DNA from: Mucor racemosus | Lineage: Eukaryota > Mucoromycota > Mucoromycetes > Mucorales > Mucoraceae | NCBI GenBank assembly: GCA_027405735.1 | Contig: JAPEHQ010000007.1 | Coordinates: forward strand, 620,001 to 684,000 | Reading direction: 5' to 3' | DNA: 64,000 bases | Shown: piece by piece, positions 32,683-42,708 of the stretch | How the letters are laid out: each line of letters opens with the position of its first letter | Position numbering within the stretch: the stretch's first letter is position 1 | Made by a program: the position numbers and the translations under genes | Notes under the pieces: model-generated | What the model saw: the letters and a program-made list of their open reading frames with translations, nothing else | What the model was told of the DNA's origin: nothing | The model's database searches: none

Positions 32683-34087
32683 TTACCAAGATAATTTGGC
32701 CAAAACAGGACGATGATCACTAATATAAAGCCCATCATCAAATCTATTGCAAAGAGTAGCAGCTTGAAGTACTTTTACATTCACATTATTGCTTTCAAGA
32801 GGCATAATGAAATCAATGCGAATAGGAGCTCTCTTGAAATCATCAGTGCCTTTTCCAAAACTAGTGAGGGTATCTCTGTAACCATAAGGGCCACTCAATG
32901 TACCAGGCTTTCCTTTAGATTGAAGTCTACTGATTAATTCGTAATGTGCATCTAAAAAGTATTTCTCTCTATTTTGATCTTGTTCTTGCTGTTCTTTTTG
33001 TTTCTTCATATTGGCAAGGATTTGTCCTGGTCGAATAACACGATGTGTGGGTAACGTAATATGATTTTCTTGTGTTCTTAAAGGTTCGCCTGACTTCTCA
33101 GAGTAAGCGGATGCACAGACCTTGTTTAATTCTTGCAAATTGGAAAGAGTATCATTACTTCCTTTGGAATTTTTATATTTGCCGTTAGTCAAGCAAAGAT
33201 AGGCAGGATCGTCTTCGGTGGAATTGAGATCGCCCAACAAAATGACAGCTCCCTTATCGCTGGCTTCACGAGCCTTCTCTAAAATCAACTTGGATCCTTC
33301 TTCTCTAGCTTGAATACCAACGTGATCTAAATGAGTATTAAATACAGTGAATATAGTGTCATTCTTCTTGAATCTTTGTGTATTTTTAAATTAGCTTTTT
33401 TGATATGTTTTTCCTTTTATAACAATATACATACGTTACTTCTGTTGCTGTACGAGGGTGTCTAGCATCCCAACTAATACTTCCTGCAACATCTGGTTGC
33501 TAATAAAACACAAGGGCACTTTAGCATGTGTTTATGACAAATTAATAAATTTAAGATATTTTTTATTTACCTCTGATAACCAGATTGTTTTCCAATCTTC
33601 GACTGTCAAAATCTCTCTAATAAAGGTGAGAATCATGGTTATTTTGATCTATTATATAGACATGCCCACAAAGTATAAACTTAAATGTTACCTTTTGTAG
33701 AATACTGCAGAGAATTCTCCATCTTTGTCACCGTCCTTACGGCCTGCACCAACCCATTTATATTCATCATCTAAAAGTGCTTCTATATCCTGCAACTGAT
33801 GGTATACAGGTTCCTTTTTTATTAAATATATAGATGAGTAATTAATTCTTTTGTTCTTAAGAAAAACAATTGTTACTTCTTACCTGTAACGCCAAAACAT
33901 CAGGAGAGTAGAGCAAAATGGTATCAACAATCTTCCATTTTCTAATCGACCAAGGTTGTTCCCCGTCAAATTCTTCTTTCTCTAAAGGATTTTCTCTTGA
34001 TGGAGGTGCAGCAAAAGGTGTTGTTTGAGAATGATTATGATGATCATGTCTAACATTGAATGTCATGAAATTGATTGTTCCTGCCAT
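32683..34087 (-). CDS. Endonuclease/exonuclease/phosphatase-family protein (375 aa)
   Basis: Five exons: 34087-33884, 33813-33692, 33616-33571, 33499-33435, 33373-32683. All are GT-AG and phases sum to 376 codons. Family motifs in order: FMTFNVRHD at the N-terminus, LALQE with metal-binding Glu69, NTHLDH (Asn158, His160, Asp162), GDLNS (Asp194, Asn196), RIDFI (Asp333) and SDHRP with catalytic His366. This is the Mg-dependent hydrolase fold shared by DNase I, phosphodiesterases and inositol phosphatases. The exact substrate cannot be read from sequence, and the protein resembles the uncharacterised fungal/bacterial group of small secreted-type or cytosolic EEP enzymes. No signal peptide. A Lys/Gln/Glu-rich insert near residue 270 precedes the last conserved blocks. 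Confidence 0.9.
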
Positions 34088-34439
34088 AGTGTATTATAGT
34101 AAAATGTATAACAGAAATAAAAATAGAAAGAAGAAAGAAATAAGAAGAAAGACGCAATCATATTCTTAAAATACGTACTGAATGAACTGTGAGAAACTCG
34201 GGATCTAAAAAGTCATAGATGATTTTTAGCGTTGCCTTGCAGTTGTAAAAACATGCATTGCAAAAAATCAAATTAACACTCTAATCCAATGATTTACTAG
34301 CTTCAAAATTCTTGTTTATAATATGATAAAAACCCTCGTCAATATGATACAATTTTTATAAATAATGAGTCTTTATTTTGGATTTATTGATATATGTACG
34401 TATAAATGAGTCTTGAAAAAAAAAATGCTGCAGTGAAAA

Positions 34440-34832
34440 TTAAGCTGACTTTTCCAAAGCCTTTTGAGCTTCAACGGCATTACCGTAAATCAATTCATAT
34501 CTCTTCTTGGTTTCCTCATCTAAAGTATGTGCTCTACCTCTACGTTCAAAATTAACCATATATCTATCTGATTTGTATGCACCTCCACCTAAACCGAAAC
34601 ACATGACAATATAAAACTAATCATAACATGGTTAATTTCTTGTACTTGAAGTTTCTTCTGGCTAATATCTTACCTTGTTAACGGTTTGAGTCTTACGATA
34701 CCAAGGCATGAAAGAATAAAGCAAACCTGAGACAAACAAACCAACACCAGCCCATTGAGCAGTACCAATAGCAAAACCCTTCATGGCATAACGACCAGCG
34801 TTTTCTTGTTCAGTATTAGTTACAACTCTCAT
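34440..34832 (-). CDS. Small membrane protein, possibly mitochondrial (Rcf2/HIG1-like?)
   Basis: Two exons, 34832-34674 and 34616-34440, with a 57-nt GT-AG intron ending GATTAG; 111 residues. It starts MRVVTNTEQENAG. A glycine-rich hydrophobic segment (~20-42) is followed by MPWYRK and a second hydrophobic stretch (~54-65), then a basic, charged tail (NFERRGRAH, ALEKSA). Size and layout recall the N-terminal part of Rcf2 and related hypoxia-type inner mitochondrial membrane proteins, but I recognise no diagnostic motif, so no symbol is given. Codon use is normal for the neighbourhood. It lies 350 bp upstream of, and on the same strand as, the EEP-family gene. Confidence 0.7.
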
Positions 34833-36511
34833 ACTTCAAATATTTGTTATTTTTTTTTAAATTAAATTTGAAAAAGGAAAAAGAATCAATGAAATACTGA
34901 AACTTTTTTATACCTATACCAAGGATTGCATCCAAACATCGGAGTTGTCCAAATTTTGATTGGTTGGTTTACAGAATATCGTATCATAATTTCAAACAAT
35001 TTGCCGGGGCTCTTTTCGGTGTCCTTGAGGTTGATTAAATTTTATCCATGCGGAAGCTCTTCCCTGAGGTAGTACACATCCCGATAAAAAATATGCTGCG
35101 CAGGAATGATGAAATTGAGAGTAGCGTAATGGTTGCTCCTTTTTATTTGGTGTTGAAAAATCCGTAAAATTAAATACCCATCATTTTAAATTTATAAAAA
35201 TAGTGAGTAAAACCAATTATTTGACCTTTTCATTTTTATACGGACCAAAAAAATTATAAGATGGAGAAATCATTTGACTCATAATGTTTGATACTCCGTT
35301 TATTAATACATGTTGGAACAATGTTATTACCTAGTAAAATATTATAATGTTAGATCAAAACATGTGTGAAAATGTTCAGGAAAAACATCCAAATGAACAT
35401 ATTTGAGCTCATGAATATTGTGCCCGATATTTTTCGCCGTTAGTCTTGGTCAAAAATTCTAGCCTTCGTTGAATATTTTTTGATTTTTTGATCTCTCAGT
35501 TTCGATCTTATCAAGAAATGATGACAAACCAAAGTAGCGACAGTATCCAATCGTCATTGTTTGCTATCTTGATGAAGAATTATTCGATACAAATCATAGC
35601 GTATTTTTCACTTTTGAAGGCTTCAAATTAGCTTAACTAGTATTCAAGCCATGCCAAGGTCATGCATTACGAAAATACTATAGCATTCAGTAACACTGAT
35701 CCAGATAGAAAAAGCAACAGCAGATAATTTTTTCTGAGATTTCAAATTTGAAGCCCTTTAGTTACTTAGATATTACACTTGTTATGAATAACCTTTTTTT
35801 TAAAAAAAAATACAAACATATTTTCAACATGTTCTCGATTGTACAAAAGACATTATCATACGTTATTTGTCTTCAAATCTCAAAAAAAAATCTTATAAAA
35901 GCAAAACAAATGCAGGCAACAGCAAAAACAATTAAATGTCCGCTTTCCATGGTTTTCGATTTTGAAAATTTCGACACCTTTTTATGAATTACTCAACAAA
36001 TCGTATATTAAGCACATATAGCTCTATAACTGTTATATAAGCAGCTGATAATTGCGGTCCTACTGACGCTATGTATGAACGAAGTTATCACTAAAAAATT
36101 CCTAAAAAATGCGAATATAGAAATATCATATTTCCGTAAAAAACTCAAATTTATAAATAATTGATATCAAAATAAATAATTTGATATAAAAATTTGAGAA
36201 ATTCTGCTTATTTTTGACTTATATATGCCATATTAAAAATCGTCATTTTGTGGGCCAAGATTGGAGTTTAGCGATTTTGAGCGATCTGGCCTTACAGATG
36301 CAAGGGTTTCGAGGCATGATCTTCGTATGTTTTTATGAAAAAAATATAGCATAAAGCTATGTGGTCTAGGAAACATTTTGAACTAAATATGTAACTCAGA
36401 AAGTGACTAAAAGTGCTTAAAACAATCCCTTAACGTTACCGATGTGAATGTGGTTTAGTCCTGTTTTACTAGATAAAAATGACTTAACAGCAAAACTAGA
36501 TATTAAATCTT
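34833..36511. other. Intergenic, no gene seen
   Basis: AT-rich. A 79-codon ORF at 35748-35987 is low-complexity and not convincing. The first ~200 bp should contain the promoter of the small membrane-protein gene. Confidence 0.5.
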
Positions 36512-36513
36512 TA

Positions 36514-36664
36514 CAGCTTTTGCCAAAATGATGTCGCACTAAAAAAATTTAAGTTGTCGCACAATTTGAAAAAAAGATGACGCATAAAAAAAATAAAGAG
36601 TGTCGCACATTTTAAAAAAAAAGTGTCGCACTTATAAAATTTAAAGTGTCGCATCGATGAAATC
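36514..36664 (+). repeat. Left terminal region with GTCGCA repeats
   Basis: About six copies of GTCGCA(C/T) or GACGCAT spaced roughly 25-30 bp apart by T/A-rich DNA. The mirror copy is 42523-42673. Regular spacing suggests transposase-binding sites (inference). Confidence 0.6.
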
Positions 36665-36696
36665 AAAGTCTTTACTTAAGAAATTCTTATTTTGTT

Positions 36697-38016
36697 ATGG
36701 ACTATTCATTCTATTTCGAAGACGGTCAAGGGAATATAGTAAATGAGAATGGAGAAGATCCGATGGAGATTGCGGAAGATGAAGATCCTTTCAAACTGGA
36801 GGAGTTGACTTCATATACTGAGTATATAGCTCTCAGGAACACGCTGCGTGATTCCGCAATGGAACAAGAGCTACCCAAAGAAAAAAAGAAAAGAGGGGAA
36901 AAGAAAATATGCGACGACGAAACAAGCAAAAAAGTCAAAGGAGTTCGAGTTGACAACGACATTAAAGCTCGCGCTGTACATTTAGTTGATATACACCCGT
37001 AAAATAGTGCTAGAGCAGTTGCCCTAAGTCTTAAACTGGAGCCAAGAACTGTTCAACGGTGGTATAAAACTTGGAAAGAAGATCCAGACTCACTTTTTAA
37101 GACTATTGGTCGACCGAGAATCATCGAACCTGAGGGAGAGTTAGCAGAGGCAACGAGAAATGTTGTGGCAGATTTGTATTTCAAACAGCCTACCTCCACA
37201 ATTGATCAGCTTATGGACAAATTAAATAGCAGTTTCAGTGAGCTAACTATTTCCAAAAGAACACTGTATCGATATATGGCTGATCTTTGGATTTTCTCTT
37301 TGAAAAGAGTTCAATTGGAGCCAGAGGAGAGAAATGCCCCTGAAAGAATACAAGCGAGAAAAGTGTGGGTAGAGGAAGCTTTAGCAATGGGTGTGGATTA
37401 CATGAACAACTGTGTTTTTATTGATGAGGCTGGCTTCAATGCTAACTTGAGGAGAACCCAAGGTTGGGTGCCTGTTGGAGAGACCCCTATAGTAAAAGTG
37501 CTCACGGCTAGAGCCAATTCAATTTCAATTTTGGGTGCTACCTACCCGAAAGGTCTTATCAAAATTTGCTTGAGAAAGCCAATACCCCCAGAAAGTTCCA
37601 AGAAAAGAAAGCTAGCAGGAGGTGTGAAGAAATCGTCAAAGGGAACAACTACCAATCATTATGTCAATTTTGTCAAAGATATTTTGAATGAGATGGACAG
37701 ATTTCCTGAGATGAAGGGATTTTTCTTGATCATGGATAATGCGCCTATACACACGAATAAGCTACTTAGAAGTATTATTGAAGATCGAGGTTACAGGTGC
37801 CTTTATTTACCACCTTATTCGCCCGAACTAAATCCTATCGAGCAATTCTGGTCGGTTGTTAAGAGTGGTGTAAAGAGAGAGTTCGTCCTTAAAAAAGATA
37901 CTCTTCCTCAGATCATAGCGGATGCTAGTAACAAAGTCCTCGAGAGCTCCTTCGAAGGTTTTGCTCGCCATTCTGTTAAACGCTTTGCTGATTGTCTTCA
38001 ATGCCTTCCAATTTAA
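36697..38016 (+). pseudogene. DDE transposase (IS630/Tc1/mariner superfamily), left arm
   Basis: One reading frame of 440 codons with an in-frame TAA at 37000-37002 (codon 102). Acidic N-terminus, Lys-rich stretch, then helix-turn-helix (SARAVALSLKLEP, TVQRWYKTW), GRPRI linker, and DDE core: VFIDEAGFN (first Asp), FLIMDNAPIH (second Asp), PYSPELNPIEQFW (third acidic residue). The stop falls just before the DNA-binding helices. One base change from GAA would explain it. Translation from a downstream start would keep the catalytic domain but lose DNA binding. Confidence 0.88.
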
Positions 38017-38171
38017 TAAATAGCTAACAACTTTCCTTATGTAAAATTATGCGGCAATATAAATTTCATACTGTGCTTCCAGTCTCAATTTACCGAATGT
38101 CTGAAAAATCCGCCCACTTTTTTGAAAAAAATTGGCCAATTGTGTGAAGTTGAATTTCCCAGTAATAAAAA

Positions 38172-38441
38172 TTAGTTTGCCCAAAATTTTGAATTAATTT
38201 GCCAAAGTTCTTCAAAATAATTTGCCCAGCTTTTACAAATAATTTGGCCAAACTTGTGGTTAAAAAAATGATATAAATATTCTTTATTCAAGCACTTGGG
38301 AAAAACATTGATAGAATGCTGGATAAAATTCTGTAAATGTTCAACGGGAACATCTTCACTGCCTTCTATAACTCTTATAGTAAGAGATTTAAGTGCGTTG
38401 ATATGATAAGTTGACAGCATAAGATGGTAATAAATGCACAA
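38172..38441 (-). CDS. 89-aa ORF in left arm, unknown
   Basis: Convergent with the transposase, 155 bp beyond its stop. Sequence includes ALKSLTIRVIEGSEDVP and a Trp/Phe-rich end. The copy in the other arm (40746-41015) encodes the same protein despite a synonymous C/T change. I do not recognise it. It may be a remnant C-terminus of another gene, or chance conservation through arm identity. Confidence 0.35.
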   Translation of the reverse strand: MCIYYHLMLSTYHINALKSLTIRVIEGSEDVPVEHLQNFIQHSINVFPKCLNKEYLYHFFNHKFGQIICKSWANYFEELWQINSKFWAN

Positions 38442-38529
38442 AAGGGCATAGAGATTTTTTTTTGGGGGGGCATAGAGATACGGTATTAAAATTTCTTTAA
38501 GAAGAGTGACTACGAATTACAAATTTTTT

Positions 38530-38980
38530 TTCATCCATCTTCCATCCATCTTCCATCCATCTTTCATTCATCTTTTCATCCATCTTCCATCCATCTTCCA
38601 TCCATCTTTTCATCCATCTTCCATCCATCTTCCATCCATCTTTTCATCCATCTTCCATCCATCTTCCATCCATCTTTCATTCATCTTTTCATCCATCTTC
38701 CATCCATCTTCCATCCATCTTTTCATCCATCTTCCATCCATCTTCCATCCATCTTTTCATCCATCTTCCATCCATCTTCCATCCATCTTTCATTCATCTT
38801 TTCATCCATCTTCCATCCATCTTCCATCCATCTTTTCATCCATCTTCCATCCATCTTCCATCCATCTTCCATCCATCTTTTCATCCATCTTCCATCCATC
38901 TTCCATCCATCTTCCATCCATCTTCCATCCATCTTCCATCCATCTTCCATCCATCTTCCATCCATCTTCCATCCATCTTT
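38530..38980. repeat. 11-bp minisatellite, left copy
   Basis: CATCCATCTTC-type units with periodic TTTCATTCATCTTTT variants, about 450 bp. The counterpart in the right arm (40434-40662) is the reverse complement and only about half as long. ORFs on both strands across it are artefacts. Confidence 0.93.
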
Positions 38981-38992
38981 GCCTTTACAAAA

Positions 38993-40104
38993 ATGCTCAC
39001 AAAAAACCAAGCCATTTGTATGTTTTTCTATGTAGACTATACTGAGGAAAACGTTAGAATTTATAAAAAAAAAATCGAGGAGTTTGAAGACTCTGAATTA
39101 TGTTGGAACATCAGAGAAGGAGAACCGGTTATGGTCATGAAAAATAGAATTAGAGGTGATCCATTGAATTATCGGAAGTATCCTGATGAAAGCCCCAAAG
39201 AAAAAAAAGTTGATAAGAGAGGAAGAGTCGAGTTAGTCACTTTAGCACAAGTTAAACAATTCATCAACGAAGTTTATTGTCCATGTCCACCAAAAAACGC
39301 TGAAGTTTATTTGAAAAGAAGGATTTCAACACAAGAGATTTATAATTTAGTCAAGACTTATACCACTGTTTTCCGTGAAAAAACATCACAGTCATTTGCA
39401 GCCTGGTGTCGCAGTAATAAGCTGAATTTTTTACTTGCAAAGGAAAAAAAATCCCAAAATGTCACCAGAGAATTATATATTCTGGAAGACGTTTATTACG
39501 GTAAACCAAGATGTGCATGACAGAATTGAAATGATCTCTAACGTATTTAATTATAGACGACCTTATCAATTCCATTTGCACTTACTTACCAAGGTACCAA
39601 GAATCACTAAAAACCCTCAAGAAAAATGGATATGAAATCATAGGTTATGCTCGAAAATCACCAACAGGTGAAGACGTTACTGGTAGAACAAGACTTTTAA
39701 AATCCATGATATCGAATTTGAAAGAGCGATCTTTTGCAACCAAAATATTCGTTTCACCTTGTAGCTGGGCCTCCACGCCACTTGAATCGCGTGACTTACA
39801 ACCTAATTCACAAGCTATTATGGACGATTTAGACGTTGATGGTAACACCCAAGATTTGCTTACCTACCTCAAATCTGTTAGTCATGATGTTTGCTTGGTT
39901 GCCATTGACTTTGCCGGTATAACAACAAGAAGCGAAGATATTATCAAGTTGGTTGAGACAAATCCCTCTTTAAAAAAGATTGCAATTGAAACCTTTGCCC
40001 AATGCAATGAGGTGTTTATTTTTAACACTGAGAAATTAGTTGAGGATAATGATTTATTACAAAAGTTTGAGGATAGAAATTATTTCATTCAAAGATCAAA
40101 ATAA
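38993..40104 (+). CDS. Serine-recombinase-like protein, spliced (351 aa)
   Basis: Exons 38993-39500 and 39557-40104 with a 56-nt intron (GTAAAC...TCTAAC...ATAG); 352 codons in phase. The C-terminal half holds GYARKSP at 199-205, with the Y-x-R-x-S spacing of the serine-recombinase active site (Ser204 as candidate nucleophile, Arg202), Arg213/Arg215, and [12 protein letters not shown] (283-294) where resolvases have the DRLxR region. The N-terminal ~170 residues ([12 protein letters not shown] onward, with CPCP and a Lys-rich helix) match no domain I know and include no MerR or zinc-ribbon DNA-binding module. ATG 38993 lies just after the minisatellite, so an upstream exon may have been lost. 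It is not the element's TA-targeting transposase, so it is cargo or a second mobility function. An alternative is an unrelated fold with a chance motif. Confidence 0.6.
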
Positions 40105-40153
40105 TTTAACAATTGCTAGAATATAAATTATTTTATTTAAAGATCAAAATAAA

Positions 40154-40360
40154 TTAACAATTGTCAGAATATAAATGATACCTTTCAGGATCATTACGGA
40201 TTCGCTCCATTGAGACCAAGATGGGTTGGTTTGGTTCGGTGTTGTAGCAAATTTCAACGTTACCAAAATCTTTAAGTCGATTGTTATATTTTTTAACGTT
40301 TTCTTCAGTATAGTCTACATAAAAAAACATGCATATTGCTAAATTTCTTGAGATTTTCAT
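40154..40360 (-). pseudogene. Truncated paralogue of the recombinase-like N-terminus
   Basis: 68 codons starting [20 protein letters not shown], clearly related to residues 1-65 of the 38993 gene (shared [20 protein letters not shown]) but diverged, and stopping before the rest. It lies in mirror orientation, where a palindrome would place the second copy. The contrast with the nearly identical arms is notable. Confidence 0.7.
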
Positions 40361-40433
40361 GACTAGGTAAACGCAGTATATTGTTTTTTTTTTCTTTTCC
40401 CGGTGCTTTTACTTCAGTTTGATCAAAATTGAA

Positions 40434-40662
40434 AGATGGATGAAAGATAGATGGAAGATGAATGAAAGATGGATGGAAGATGGATGGAAGATGGATGAAA
40501 AGATGGATGGAAGATGGATGGAAGATGGATGGAAGATGGATGAAAAGATGGATGGAAGATGGATGGAAGATGGATGAAAAGATGGATGGAAGATGGATGG
40601 AAGATGGATGAAAAGATGAATGAAAGATGGATGGAAGATGGATGGAAGATGGATGAAAAAAA
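40434..40662. repeat. 11-bp minisatellite, right copy
   Basis: GATGGATGGAA-type units, reverse complement of 38530-38980, about 230 bp. Confidence 0.93.
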
Positions 40663-40745
40663 ATTTGTAATTCGTAGTCACTCTTCTTAAAGAAATTTTA
40701 ATACCGTATCTCTATGCCCCCCCAAAAAAAAATCTCTATGCCCTT

Positions 40746-41015
40746 TTGTGCATTTATTACCATCTTATGCTGTCAACTTATCATATTAACGCACTTAAAT
40801 CTCTTACTATAAGAGTTATAGAAGGCAGTGAAGATGTTCCCGTTGAACATTTACAGAATTTTATCCAGCATTCTATCAATGTTTTTCCCAAGTGCTTGAA
40901 TAAAGAATATTTATATCATTTTTTTAACCACAAGTTTGGCCAAATTATTTGTAAAAGCTGGGCAAATTATTTTGAAGAACTTTGGCAAATTAATTCAAAA
41001 TTTTGGGCAAACTAA
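40746..41015 (+). CDS. 89-aa ORF in right arm, unknown
   Basis: Same protein as 38172-38441, one synonymous difference seen. See that entry for what can be said. Confidence 0.35.
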   Translation: MCIYYHLMLSTYHINALKSLTIRVIEGSEDVPVEHLQNFIQHSINVFPKCLNKEYLYHFFNHKFGQIICKSWANYFEELWQINSKFWAN

Positions 41016-41170
41016 TTTTTATTACTGGGAAATTCAACTTCACACAATTGGCCAATTTTTTTCAAAAAAGTGGGCGGATTTTTCAGACATTCGGTAAATT
41101 GAGACTGGAAGCACAGTATGAAATTTATATTGCCGCATAATTTTACATAAGGAAAGTTGTTAGCTATTTA

Positions 41171-42490
41171 TTAAATTGGAAGGCATTGAAGACAATCAGC
41201 AAAGCGTTTAACAGAATGGCGAGCAAAACCTTCGAAGGAGCTCTCGAGGACTTTGTTACTAGCATCCGCTATGATCTGAGGAAGAGTATCTTTTTTAAGG
41301 ACGAACTCTCTCTTTACACCACTCTTAACAACCGACCAGAATTGCTCGATAGGATTTAGTTCGGGCGAATAAGGTGGTAAATAAAGGCACCTGTAACCTC
41401 GATCTTCAATAATACTTCTAAGTAGCTTATTCGTGTGTATAGGCGCATTATCCATGATCAAGAAAAATCCCTTCATCTCAGGAAATCTGTCCATCTCATT
41501 CAAAATATCTTTGACAAAATTGACATAATGATTGGTAGTTGTTCCCTTTGACGATTTCTTCACACCTCCTGCTAGCTTTCTTTTCTTGGAACTTTCTGGG
41601 GGTATTGGCTTTCTCAAGCAAATTTTGATAAGACCTTTCGGGTAGGTAGCACCCAAAATTGAAATTGAATTGGCTCTAGCCGTGAGCACTTTTACTATAG
41701 GGGTCTCTCCAACAGGCACCCAACCTTGGGTTCTCCTCAAGTTAGCATTGAAGCCAGCCTCATCAATAAAAACACAGTTGTTCATGTAATCCACACCCAT
41801 TGCTAAAGCTTCCTCTACCCACACTTTTCTCGCTTGTATTCTTTCAGGGGCATTTCTCTCCTCTGGCTCCAATTGAACTCTTTTCAAAGAGAAAATCCAA
41901 AGATCAGCCATATATCGATACAGTGTTCTTTTGGAAATAGTTAGCTCACTGAAACTGCTATTTAATTTGTCCATAAGCTGATCAATTGTGGAGGTAGGCT
42001 GTTTGAAATACAAATCTGCCACAACATTTCTCGTTGCCTCTGCTAACTCTCCCTCAGGTTCGATGATTCTCGGTCGACCAATAGTCTTAAAAAGTGAGTC
42101 TGGATCTTCTTTCCAAGTTTTATACCACCGTTGAACAGTTCTTGGCTCCAGTTTAAGACTTAGGGCAACTGCTCTAGCACTATTTTACGGGTGTATATCA
42201 ACTAAATGTACAGCGCGAGCTTTAATGTCGTTGTCAACTCGAACTCCTTTGACTTTTTTGCTTGTTTCGTCGTCGCATATTTTCTTTTCCCCTCTTTTCT
42301 TTTTTTCTTTGGGTAGCTCTTGTTCCATTGCGGAATCACGCAGCGTGTTCCTGAGAGCTATATACTCAGTATATGAAGTCAACTCCTCCAGTTTGAAAGG
42401 ATCTTCATCTTCCGCAATCTCCATCGGATCTTCTCCATTCTCATTTACTATATTCCCTTGACCGTCTTCGAAATAGAATGAATAGTCCAT
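41171..42490 (-). pseudogene. DDE transposase, right arm
   Basis: Mirror copy of 36697-38016, with both open segments (42490-42185 and 42022-41171) encoding the same residues. The same in-frame stop lies at 42185-42187. Both copies therefore descend from one already mutated gene, or were homogenised afterwards. Confidence 0.88.
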
Positions 42491-42708
42491 AACAAAATAA
42501 GAATTTCTTAAGTAAAGACTTTGATTTCATCGATGCGACACTTTAAATTTTATAAGTGCGACACTTTTTTTTTAAAATGTGCGACACTCTTTATTTTTTT
42601 TATGCGTCATCTTTTTTTCAAATTGTGCGGCAACTTAAATTTTTTTAGTGCGACATCATTTTGGCAAAAGCTGTATATAAAGAACATTTTTATTGATACA
42701 TGATATTA

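Larger units (their letters stand above)
36514..42673. mobile_element. Palindromic Tc1/mariner-type composite element with recombinase-like cargo
   Basis: A TA dinucleotide flanks both ends (36512-36513 and 42674-42675). Ends begin CAGCTTTTGCCAAAATGATG and are exact complements. Two collinear arms, 36514-38505 and 40682-42673 (1992 bp each with no length change), are inverted copies. By eye I found only isolated single-base differences (for example GTTGTCGCAC against GTTGCCGCAC). Each arm carries a DDE transposase with an identical internal stop, a short ORF and a minisatellite. The 1.4-kb centre carries a spliced serine-recombinase-like gene. It lies 35 bp from the stop codon of the arrestin gene. 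Confidence 0.9.

Noticed and set aside
34581..34590. Acceptor TTTAG at the second exon of the small membrane-protein gene
   Set aside because: It puts exon 2 out of frame with an early stop; the upstream GATTAG acceptor keeps frame through a plausible protein.
35748..35987. 79-codon ORF
   Set aside because: Low-complexity Lys/Phe/Ile translation of AT-rich DNA without codon or domain support.
38506..39045. 179-codon His/Pro/Ser ORF and its antisense Trp/Met-rich ORF
   Set aside because: Direct translation of the 11-bp minisatellite; both strands and several frames are open for that reason.
38530..40662. CRISPR-like repeat arrays
   Set aside because: Tandem minisatellites without unique spacers in a eukaryotic context; no CRISPR array is present.
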